The notes under the pieces: generated by a model
What the model saw: the letters and a program-made list of their open reading frames with translations, nothing else
Databases searched by the model: none
Told to the model about the DNA's origin: nothing
NCBI GenBank assembly: GCA_963817065.1
Contig: CAWFMO010000001.1
Coordinates: 620,001-684,000 of the forward strand
Length of the DNA stretch: 64,000 nucleotides
Source of the DNA: CAWFMO01 sp963817065
Lineage (GTDB): Bacteria > Actinomycetota > Thermoleophilia > Solirubrobacterales > 70-9
Direction of reading: 5' to 3'
Position numbers and translations under genes: made by a program
Shown: positions 57,789-64,000 of the stretch, one piece after another
Numbering within the stretch: position 1 is the stretch's first letter
Layout of the letters: each line of letters opens with the position of its first letter

Positions 57789-58865
57789 ATGGCGCGGAGT
57801 TGGAGAACGGGAGCGGCGTTTGTTACGGTCGCAGCGGCTGCCCTGCTCGCGCTCACGGCTCTGCCCGGCGCGGCAGGAGCTACCTATGACGACCCGTGTC
57901 CGACGACTGACGCCGGTAGAGACCCGGTCGGGTTCACGGTCTCGGGGCGTGTCTGCGGAGAGGCGGTGTCGTTCATTCCCGATTCCGACCAGGAGAGCAC
58001 CCTGATTCTCGGTGGCCCGACCACGAGCCCGCTCGCGAATGATCTCCCGGCCACTGAGACCGTCCAGTGCCCGCCCAACACGATCATCTTCGAGTCGGAC
58101 TACTACAACGGCTCCGTCAACTGGGACTGGGACTACTGGGTCGACTGGTCCGGTGGCGGCGGCGCGTTCGTCCAGTGGTCCGGGGCCCTGAACGCCTACT
58201 GGCCCAAGAACGGGAAGCTCCCGACCGGCCAGCCGGGCTACAACTCGATCGCCGTAAAGGTCACCAACTGGGGGCTGTTCTACGTCAGGGCGGCGAGGGT
58301 CTTCTGGAACTGCTTGCTTACGAACAGGCGCGACGGCGCCGACGGCGAAGGCGCGCGCGGCGCGACGGCCGCCCAGGCACAGCCGCGCCTCGAGCCGAAG
58401 GGTGACAACGGCAAAGACTCGCTCCGGGGCGACGGGGGCGACAACGCGCTGATCGGGGCCCGCGGCGACGACCGGCTCTCGGGCGGCGACGGCGACGATC
58501 ACCTGCACGCGGGCCGCGGCGACGACGCGCTGTCCGGCGGCGATCACGATGACCTGATGCACGCCGCACACGGGGAGGACATGGCAAAGGGCGGCGACGG
58601 AAACGACGACATCCTGACCGGCAAGGGCAACGACTTCGCGCACGGCGGCACGGGCAAGGACAAGCTGTTCGACAACCAGGGCCAAGACCACCTCCGCGGC
58701 GGCAGGGGCAACGATCGCTTCTCGGCCCACGACGGGGCCCGCGACAGGATCGACTGCGGCGCCGGCGAGGACATCGCGATCATCGACCGCTTCGACTTCA
58801 CGACCAACTGCGAGCACGCCTACCGCAACAGGCGCGAAGCGCCGAAGCACCCGCCGGGGATCTAG
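57789..58865 (+). CDS. Secreted RTX protein with Trp-rich N-terminal domain (paralogue 3 of 3)
   Basis: A 358-residue protein 11 bp after the previous gene. Signal peptide to GAAGATYDD; the Trp-rich domain has NGSVNWDWDYWVDWSGGGGA and IAVKVTNWGLFYVRAARVFW; RTX repeats GARGDDRLSGGDGDDHLHAG and following; end DRIDCGAGEDIAIIDRFDFT, TNCEHAYRNRREAPKHPPGI. More diverged than paralogues 1 and 2, particularly at the N-terminus, so it is the older copy. Confidence 0.84.
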   Translation: MARSWRTGAAFVTVAAAALLALTALPGAAGATYDDPCPTTDAGRDPVGFTVSGRVCGEAVSFIPDSDQESTLILGGPTTSPLANDLPATETVQCPPNTIIFESDYYNGSVNWDWDYWVDWSGGGGAFVQWSGALNAYWPKNGKLPTGQPGYNSIAVKVTNWGLFYVRAARVFWNCLLTNRRDGADGEGARGATAAQAQPRLEPKGDNGKDSLRGDGGDNALIGARGDDRLSGGDGDDHLHAGRGDDALSGGDHDDLMHAAHGEDMAKGGDGNDDILTGKGNDFAHGGTGKDKLFDNQGQDHLRGGRGNDRFSAHDGARDRIDCGAGEDIAIIDRFDFTTNCEHAYRNRREAPKHPPGI

Positions 58866-58883
58866 AAAACCCGGTCGCCGGCC

Positions 58884-59624
58884 ATGGTGCTCGCCGAGCT
58901 CACCATCGACACCGGCGGCGACTTCCTCGGCAGCGAGGGCCAACGCGCGGGTTTCGTTCTGCTCGGCGGGTTCCTGCTCTCGTTCGGGTTCATCCGTATG
59001 AGCACGCGGTTGATCCGCAGCCCGCGCGTGTCGTGGTGGCCGGGCAACGTCGAGACCGGCAGCGGCCTCCACATCCATCACCTCGTGTTCGGGATCGTGG
59101 TGATGATGCTGAGCGGGTTTCTCGGTTTCGTGCTCCAGCCCGATTCGCCGTGGCTCGAGATCCTCGCCGGGTTGTTCGGCATCGGGGCGGGGCTGACGAT
59201 CGACGAGTTCGCGCTATGGCTCCATCTCGAGGACGTCTACTGGTCCGAGCAGGGCCGAAGCTCGGTCGACGCGATGATCGTCGCGACGATCATCGGTGGA
59301 GGCTTCGTGCTCGGATTGGCGCCCGTGGACACCGGCGGCGGGGAGACCGTGATCGCCGTCGCCCTGACGACGGCAATCAACCTCGGCGCCTGCGTGATCG
59401 CGGGCCTCAAGGGCAAGGTCTGGTCGACGCTCGCGGGCATGTTCATCCCGTTCGTCGCCTGGACCGCCGCGATCCGCCTCGGCCGGCCGTGGTCGATATG
59501 GGGCCGGCGCCGCTACGAGGAGGGGAGCGCCAAGCTCGAGGAGGCGACCGAGCGCGATAGGCGCTGGCGCGCCAGGCAGCGCCGGATCGAGGAGCTGATC
59601 GGCGGCAGCCCGTCTAAGGCCTAG
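58884..59624 (+). CDS. Integral membrane protein (HIHHLVFGI family)
   Basis: A 246-residue membrane protein with six to seven hydrophobic segments. Distinct features are WWPGNVETGSGLHIHHLVFG, where three histidines sit before a membrane helix, and LTIDEFALWLHLEDVYW, an acidic/aromatic motif. A basic cytoplasmic tail (RRRYEEGSAKLEEATERDRR onwards) looks coiled. The family is common and uncharacterised in actinobacteria; the clustered His and acidic residues suggest metal binding or catalysis in the membrane. Last gene of the RTX run, 18 bp downstream. Confidence 0.8.
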   Translation: MVLAELTIDTGGDFLGSEGQRAGFVLLGGFLLSFGFIRMSTRLIRSPRVSWWPGNVETGSGLHIHHLVFGIVVMMLSGFLGFVLQPDSPWLEILAGLFGIGAGLTIDEFALWLHLEDVYWSEQGRSSVDAMIVATIIGGGFVLGLAPVDTGGGETVIAVALTTAINLGACVIAGLKGKVWSTLAGMFIPFVAWTAAIRLGRPWSIWGRRRYEEGSAKLEEATERDRRWRARQRRIEELIGGSPSKA

Positions 59625-59627
59625 GCG

Positions 59628-60551
59628 CTACTTCGCGAGCGGCCAAGAGAAGCTCAGCTCGCTGGTCCCGGTCTCGATCGGATCGTTGTACTGGTAGCTC
59701 GTGCCCTGCCTGTAGACGAACATCGACCCCGATGCTCCGGCCTGAAGCTGCGTGAAGCCGTCGATGCTCTGACCGGAGTTGGGGGTCACATAGAAGGTGA
59801 TGCTGGCGTCAATCGGTGCGCCGGGGCTGCCGGGGTTGCCGACCGGCGTGATTCGGAAGCTCTTCGGGGACCCGATGCGGTAGTCGGCCGGACCAGTCGT
59901 CTTGATGCTGGCCACCTGCGAGATCGATGCGTTCAGGAAGCGGATCCCGAATCCGTCGAAGTTCACGAAGTCGTTCGCCACCGACTTGAGCTGAAGGTTG
60001 ACGACGTAGTCCTCCTCGCTCGGGTCGATGAAGAGACTGAACTCCCCGAAGCTGGCGGCGACCCGCCGGTCGGCACGGCCGCGGAACCGGGTCAGCGCCC
60101 CCCTCGAGCTGCCCTTCAGCACCTTCGCCCTGAACGCGAGCCCGCCGTCGTCGCGCAGATGCGGGTTGATCAGCTCGACCACGAGGACGTCGCGGCTATC
60201 GGGGGCGTCGGCGATGACCAGCGCGGCGTTGGGAGGGTCCTGCTTGAAGCCGTAGCGCGCCCAGTTGTTGACGAAGCGCTTGACCGGTAGATGGCCCGCG
60301 CGGCGCTGCGGGCGGTCGGTGAAGCTGACCACGTCGCCGTTCGGATCGTTGACCACGAGCTCGAAGGTCCGCCGGCCACCGCCCGGCACGCGGTCGAGCG
60401 CGCCCGACTCGGCGCTGAGGACGTAGAGGCCCTCGGCCGTGGCCGGCTTCTGCTTCGCCGCGCCGGCGTTCGTCACCGACGAGATGCCGACGATGAGGCT
60501 CGCCGCGACGAGCGACAGCACGACAGCGGCTCTTGACCTGGTCCCAGCCAT
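59628..60551 (-). CDS. Secreted protein of unknown family
   Basis: A 307-residue protein with a signal peptide (AAVVLSLVAASLIVGISSVT). The body is beta-rich: GLYVLSAESGALDRVPGGGR, FELVVNDPNGDVVSFTDRPQ, RFVNNWARYGFKQDPPNAAL, VLVVELINPHLRDDGGLAFR, and a second domain from about residue 185 ending SFSWPLAK. There is some resemblance to a domain pattern used in proteins annotated as lipoprotein-like, but I cannot name it. No CK-tail. Three bases separate its stop from the convergent membrane-protein gene. Confidence 0.74.
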   Translation of the reverse strand: MAGTRSRAAVVLSLVAASLIVGISSVTNAGAAKQKPATAEGLYVLSAESGALDRVPGGGRRTFELVVNDPNGDVVSFTDRPQRRAGHLPVKRFVNNWARYGFKQDPPNAALVIADAPDSRDVLVVELINPHLRDDGGLAFRAKVLKGSSRGALTRFRGRADRRVAASFGEFSLFIDPSEEDYVVNLQLKSVANDFVNFDGFGIRFLNASISQVASIKTTGPADYRIGSPKSFRITPVGNPGSPGAPIDASITFYVTPNSGQSIDGFTQLQAGASGSMFVYRQGTSYQYNDPIETGTSELSFSWPLAK

Positions 60552-60658
60552 CCCTGCGAGAGACCCTACTCCAACGCAACGTGCTCTCGCCGCAGTGATT
60601 CGAATACGGTGCCCGAAAATCGACCCCCATGAGCTGATCGTGGGAACGAGGAGGCGGT

Positions 60659-60925
60659 ATGGAAACCCTGTTTGTCTTTCACGAAGTCGACGACGTCGAC
60701 CACTGGGCCAGCTCTCCGGTGCGCGAGGAGATCTTTGGACCGCTGGGAATCACGGTGCGGACGTTCCGCGATCCGGAGGGCTCGAACAAGGTCGGGCTGA
60801 TCGTCGAGACCCCGGACATGGACACCTGGGAGAAGGCGATGCAATCCGGTGAGGCCGCCGACGCGATGAAGAAGGACGGCGTTCGCCCCGAGACGCTGGT
60901 GGTCCTTTCGGAGGCCGGCGGCTGA
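60659..60925 (+). CDS. Small conserved-looking cytoplasmic protein
   Basis: An 88-residue protein with a strong GAGGAGGCGG ribosome site. METLFVFHEVDDVDHWASSP, FGPLGITVRTFRDPEGSNKV, GLIVETPDMDTWEKAMQSGE and AADAMKKDGVRPETLVVLSE give a compact alpha-beta fold like dimeric alpha-beta barrels. No catalytic residues evident; function unknown. Confidence 0.72.
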   Translation: METLFVFHEVDDVDHWASSPVREEIFGPLGITVRTFRDPEGSNKVGLIVETPDMDTWEKAMQSGEAADAMKKDGVRPETLVVLSEAGG

Positions 60926-60978
60926 GCGTCGTCGGTCTGATGTGATCCGAGTCAGCCGGGTCCACGCAGCAATGGCTG

Positions 60979-62064
60979 ATGAATCCGAGCGCCGAGAACC
61001 TCGCCTCATCGTCCGCGGATGTCCCCAGCCGTAGCGGCTGGAAGCGGGACCTCGCGACCTATCTCGAGGTCGACCGCGGGCGCAGCCTCGGGCAGATCGC
61101 GAGCGTCGTGCTGCCGTACCTCGGCGTCTGGGTCGTCGCCTCGATCGTGCGCCCGGGCGTCTGGCTCGCGATCGGCCTCGGCCTGCTCGGCACCGTGTTC
61201 CTGACCCGGATGTACTCGCTCTTCCACGACCTCACCCACAACTCGCTGTTCGCCTCGCGGAGGGCCAACAGCGGCTGGGGCCACCTGCTCGGCTACCTCC
61301 TCTTCACGCCCTACCGCTGGTGGCAGCGCCAGCACAGCCTCCATCACGCACACAGCGGCAACCTCGACGAGCGCGGGCCGGGCGAGATCTACACGATGAC
61401 CCTCGCCGAGTACGAGTCCGCCTCGCGCGCCCGGCGGATCGGCTACCGGCTCTATCGCAACCCGCTGCTGATGATGTTCGTCGGGCCGAGCCTCGTCTTC
61501 CTCTTCGAGCGCCGCTTCCCGCAGCGGGGCATGTCGCGGAAGATCCTGCTCAGCGTGGTCGCGACCAACCTCGCGCTCGCGGGCTGGGCGATCGGCTGGA
61601 GCGCGCTCGTCGGCTGGCAGACGTTCCTCCTGATCCAGGGCACGACGCTGGTCGCGGGCGGGGCGATCGCCGCCTGGATGCTCTACATCCAGCACCAGTA
61701 CGAGGACACCTACTACCAGCCCGCCGGCGAGTGGCGGTTCGAGCTCGCGGCGCTCCAGGGCAGCTCCTACCTCGAGCTCCCACGGCCGCTCGCCTGGGCG
61801 GTCGGCAACGCCAATTTCCACCACGTCCACCACCTCAGCGCGCGGATCCCGAACTACAACCTCCGCGCCGCCCACGAGCAGCAGCCGATGTTCGAGCGCA
61901 CGCCGGTGGTCGGGTTCCGCAGCGGGATCGCCGCGCTGCGGCTCAAGCTCTGGGACGAGGAGGGCGGGTCTCTGGTCCGCTTTCCCGCCCGGCGGCGGTC
62001 GCCCAGATCGCTCCGGCTCGGGACCGCAGGGCCTGATTTCAGGACCGAGATCGAGCAGTCGTAG
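60979..62064 (+). CDS. Membrane fatty acid desaturase
   Basis: A 361-residue membrane enzyme with the three histidine boxes of the FA-desaturase superfamily: HDLTHNSLF near 83, HSLHHAHSGNL near 118 and FHHVHHLSARIPNY near 272. Four to five hydrophobic segments flank them. The wording HSLHHAHSGNLDERGPGEIY resembles omega-6/acyl-lipid desaturases. Expected reaction: di-iron oxygen-dependent introduction of a double bond into membrane lipid acyl chains. Confidence 0.9.
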   Translation: MNPSAENLASSSADVPSRSGWKRDLATYLEVDRGRSLGQIASVVLPYLGVWVVASIVRPGVWLAIGLGLLGTVFLTRMYSLFHDLTHNSLFASRRANSGWGHLLGYLLFTPYRWWQRQHSLHHAHSGNLDERGPGEIYTMTLAEYESASRARRIGYRLYRNPLLMMFVGPSLVFLFERRFPQRGMSRKILLSVVATNLALAGWAIGWSALVGWQTFLLIQGTTLVAGGAIAAWMLYIQHQYEDTYYQPAGEWRFELAALQGSSYLELPRPLAWAVGNANFHHVHHLSARIPNYNLRAAHEQQPMFERTPVVGFRSGIAALRLKLWDEEGGSLVRFPARRRSPRSLRLGTAGPDFRTEIEQS

Positions 62065-62081
62065 CTGTTAGCTTCTCCCGC

Positions 62082-63341
62082 GTGAGGAGTGGGATCGCGC
62101 TGGTCTGCGGCGTCCTGTTCGCGGCGCTCGCCGCGATCGCGCCGGCGCAGGCAGATGCCGACGTCGACTGGCTCTGCAAGCCCGGGATCGCCGACAACCC
62201 CTGCGAGATCGGGCAGGACACGACCTATCAGGAGGGAAACGGATCGAGCCGGGTCGATTCGCCGCCGACCGGTCCGCGCGAGGTCGACTGCTTCTACGTC
62301 TACCCGACCGTCTCCAACCAGCTGACGCCGAACGCGACCAAGAGCCGCGACCCCGAGCTGAAATCGATCGCCAAGTTCCACGCCGCGCGCTTCTCGAGCC
62401 AGTGCCGCGTCTTCGCGCCGATCTACCGCCAGGCGACCCTGGCCTCGATCCTGACCGGGATCCTCGGCCTGCCGTCGGCGGTCGATCGCGAGCTTCCCTA
62501 TGCCGACGTGCTCGAGGCCTGGCGCGAGTACCTGCGGACCGAGAACCGCGGCCGCGGCGTCGTCCTGCTCGGGCACTCGCAGGGCACCTTCGTGCTGCGG
62601 CGGCTGCTGCGCGAGGAGATCGAGGTCAATTCCGCCCAGGAGGAGCTGCTGGTCTCGGCGCTGCTGCTCGGCGGAAACGTCACGGTTCGCGCCGGGCAGA
62701 CGAGCGGGGGCGACTTCGCCCGAACGCCGCTCTGCACCGCCGCGGGCCAGTTCGGCTGCGTCGTCGCCTACTCGAGCTTCTTCGCGGACCCATCGCCGAG
62801 CGCGCGCTTCGGCAGGGCCGAGGCCGGGCTCGAGGTCGCCTGCACGGATCCGCGCCCGCTCGCCGGGATCAGCGGGCCGCTCCGCACCGTCACCCCGAGC
62901 GAGCTCTTCGCGCCGGGGACGATCCTGCTCGGGATCATCGTCACCGCGCTCGGCCTGCCGCCCTCGGCGGCGACGACCTGGGTCTCGCCGCCGGATCTCG
63001 CCGACGGAAGCTGCCAAACGATCAACGGCGCCCACGTCCTTCGGCTCGATCCGCTTCCGGGCTCGCGGCGGCCGACCTGGTACCCGGAGCCGGGCTGGGG
63101 GACTCACCTGATCGACTTCAACGTGGCGCTCGACCCGCTCGTCACCCTGGTCGGCCGCCAGGCGGGCGCCTGGCAGAGGCGGGCGGACGCCGCGGCGGTC
63201 TCGCCCGCGGTGGCCGGCGTCGCCGCCAAGCCAAGCCGGCGCTGCGCGCGGGGCGGTAAGCGCAAGCCTCGCCGCTGCAAGCGCAAGCATCGGCGCAAGC
63301 GGGGCGGCGGCGGCAAAGCGAAGTCCGACCGCTCGCGCTAA
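62082..63341 (+). CDS. DUF3089 alpha/beta-hydrolase-like secreted protein with CK-tail
   Basis: A 419-residue protein from GTG 62082. A signal peptide (ALVCGVLFAALAAIAPAQAD) is followed by DWLCKPGIADNPC, VDCFYVYPTVSNQ, FSSQCRVFAPIYRQATL and the nucleophile elbow VLLGHSQGTFVLRRLL (Ser near 169), the DUF3089 pattern, ending near GWGTHLIDFNVA. Members are lipase-like extracellular hydrolases. The tail SRRCARGGKRKPRRCKRKHR plus basic residues has ten residues between cysteines and is Arg-rich. The only enzyme with a tail in this window: if the tail anchors proteins, this hydrolase would be wall-bound. Confidence 0.86.
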   Translation: MRSGIALVCGVLFAALAAIAPAQADADVDWLCKPGIADNPCEIGQDTTYQEGNGSSRVDSPPTGPREVDCFYVYPTVSNQLTPNATKSRDPELKSIAKFHAARFSSQCRVFAPIYRQATLASILTGILGLPSAVDRELPYADVLEAWREYLRTENRGRGVVLLGHSQGTFVLRRLLREEIEVNSAQEELLVSALLLGGNVTVRAGQTSGGDFARTPLCTAAGQFGCVVAYSSFFADPSPSARFGRAEAGLEVACTDPRPLAGISGPLRTVTPSELFAPGTILLGIIVTALGLPPSAATTWVSPPDLADGSCQTINGAHVLRLDPLPGSRRPTWYPEPGWGTHLIDFNVALDPLVTLVGRQAGAWQRRADAAAVSPAVAGVAAKPSRRCARGGKRKPRRCKRKHRRKRGGGGKAKSDRSR

Positions 63342-63348
63342 ATTTGTC

Positions 63349-63717
63349 GTGGTGGAGAGAGTCGTACCGACATCGCGTGGCGCCAGGCTCGTATTGGCGG
63401 CAGCGGTGGCCGCACTGACGCTCGTCTCGCTGCTCGCCCTCGGGCGCACCGGTGAGGCCGGAGCGCAGTCGGCGGTCAAGGTGAAGATGGTCGACTCGCT
63501 GTTCAAGCCGAAGGCGGTCGCGGTCAAGCGCGGCACGACGGTGAAGTGGAAGAACGCGGGCCAGCTCGACCACAACGTCAAGGGCTCCGGGTTCGCCTCC
63601 AAGACGGTCGCCCCCGGAGGCGGCTACGCGTTCCGCTTCTCGAAGGCGGGCACCTACAAGTACCTCTGCACGATCCACCCGACGACGATGAAGGGCACCG
63701 TCTCCGTCTCGAAGTAG
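63349..63717 (+). CDS. Cupredoxin (plastocyanin/azurin-like) secreted protein
   Basis: A 122-residue protein from GTG 63349 (or GTG 63352). A signal peptide (LVLAAAVAALTLVSLLALGR) precedes a cupredoxin domain: VKMVDSLFKPKAVAVKRGTT, VKWKNAGQLDHNVKGSGF, YAFRFSKAGTYKYLCTIHPT, TMKGTVSV. Type-1 copper ligands are the His of LDHN and Cys, His and Met of CTIHPTTM. Likely periplasmic-side electron carrier. Only 7 bp after the DUF3089 gene. Confidence 0.87.
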   Translation: MVERVVPTSRGARLVLAAAVAALTLVSLLALGRTGEAGAQSAVKVKMVDSLFKPKAVAVKRGTTVKWKNAGQLDHNVKGSGFASKTVAPGGGYAFRFSKAGTYKYLCTIHPTTMKGTVSVSK

Positions 63718-63761
63718 CGCAGCTCCAAGCTTCGCTTGCAAACGAATAGGAGGAGGTCCGC

Positions 63762-64000
63762 GTGTCGACTGTCGCGCCAGATGCCGAGCTCAAGGGCAAG
63801 CACCGCAAGATGTGGGCCAACGGTGACTACCCGCAGATGGTCGACACGTTCCTGCTCCCGCTCGGGCCGACGTTGGTCGAGGCCGCGGGGATCGAGAAGG
63901 GGATGAAGGTTCTCGACGTCGCCGCCGGGACCGGCAACGCCTCGCTGCCCGCCGCCGAGCGCGGCGCCGACGTCACGGCGAGCGACCTGACCCCCGAGCT
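63762..64000 (+). CDS. SAM-dependent methyltransferase, start only (cut by window edge)
   Basis: GTG 63762 follows AGGAGGAGG at 63748-63756. The 79 visible residues contain KHRKMWANGDYPQMVDTFLL, PLGPTLVEAAGIEKGMKVLD and motif I VLDVAAGTGNASLPAAERGA, ending TASDLTPE. Strongly similar in layout to the protein at 241-1053 (VWSSGDWPTVAETI, VLDIGTGSGN, LDVTPE), so they are paralogues. Confidence 0.85.
   Translation, partial: MSTVAPDAELKGKHRKMWANGDYPQMVDTFLLPLGPTLVEAAGIEKGMKVLDVAAGTGNASLPAAERGADVTASDLTPE

Noticed and set aside
53529..58865. RTX proteins as type I secreted toxins
   Set aside because: They carry N-terminal signal peptides and no toxin domain, and no ABC exporter or membrane-fusion gene lies nearby.

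Overview
The window is high-GC DNA with many GTG/TTG starts, frequent TGATG/GTGA gene overlaps, -10 boxes of TAnnnT type and some apparently leaderless starts. It carries F420-type luciferase-like, BTAD-AAA, VOC, SnoaL-like and CSLREA/choice-of-anchor Q genes. This mix points to an actinobacterium, most likely the Thermoleophilia (Solirubrobacterales). That placement is an inference from gene content; no marker gene was compared.

Layout. 1-6.5 kb: housekeeping and enzymes (typA start, methyltransferase, PASTA lipoprotein, LLM oxidoreductase, VOC proteins, ppx). 6.5-15.2 kb: two tandem CSLREA beta-helix proteins sharing a 282-bp perfect repeat, an initiator tRNA-fMet, a TetR/membrane-protein divergent pair, an RTX protein, a truncated M14 peptidase remnant and an FG-GAP protein. 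15.8-25.6 kb: a BTAD-AAA regulator, a FAD-linked oxidase, two more beta-helix proteins and a flavoprotein. 25.7-32.4 kb: small stress or SnoaL-like genes, a divergent TauE / ArsR-persulfide dioxygenase-DUF892 sulfur locus with an operator, and an SRPBCC plus catalase-like pair. 32.4-47.1 kb: an accessory surface-protein region with repeats, leaders, remnants and frameshifts. 47.1-53.5 kb: enzymes and membrane proteins plus an LVIVD-type secreted protein. 53.5-59.6 kb: a compact six-gene run with four RTX proteins, three of which share a Trp-rich N-terminal domain. 59.6-64 kb: secreted proteins, a desaturase, DUF3089, a cupredoxin and the start of a second methyltransferase.

The unifying observation is a C-terminal tail with two cysteines 7-14 residues apart inside a Lys/Arg run (CK-tail, roughly AAALKKCKK-x-CKKKK-basic). 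It ends eleven intact, otherwise unrelated signal-peptide proteins and one frameshifted one, and it also occurs as two orphan fragments. Five of these proteins carry a choice-of-anchor Q domain, which in other bacteria precedes C-terminal sorting signals, so the CK-tail is a good candidate for an undescribed surface-sorting or wall-attachment signal. Around these genes are two further repeated modules: a roughly 125-nt 5' leader (three clear copies, one degenerate) with its own -10 box and hairpins, and a roughly 50-100-bp 3' element (six clear copies, one degenerate) whose core resembles the 3' end of the local tRNA-fMet gene and which often ends in a TTCG-loop terminator. A 32-bp duplication of the end of an oxidase gene brackets one tailed gene like an insertion scar. 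Together these suggest modular exchange of surface-protein cassettes.

All alignments, counts and motif positions were made by eye. Frameshifts in G/C runs could be sequencing errors.
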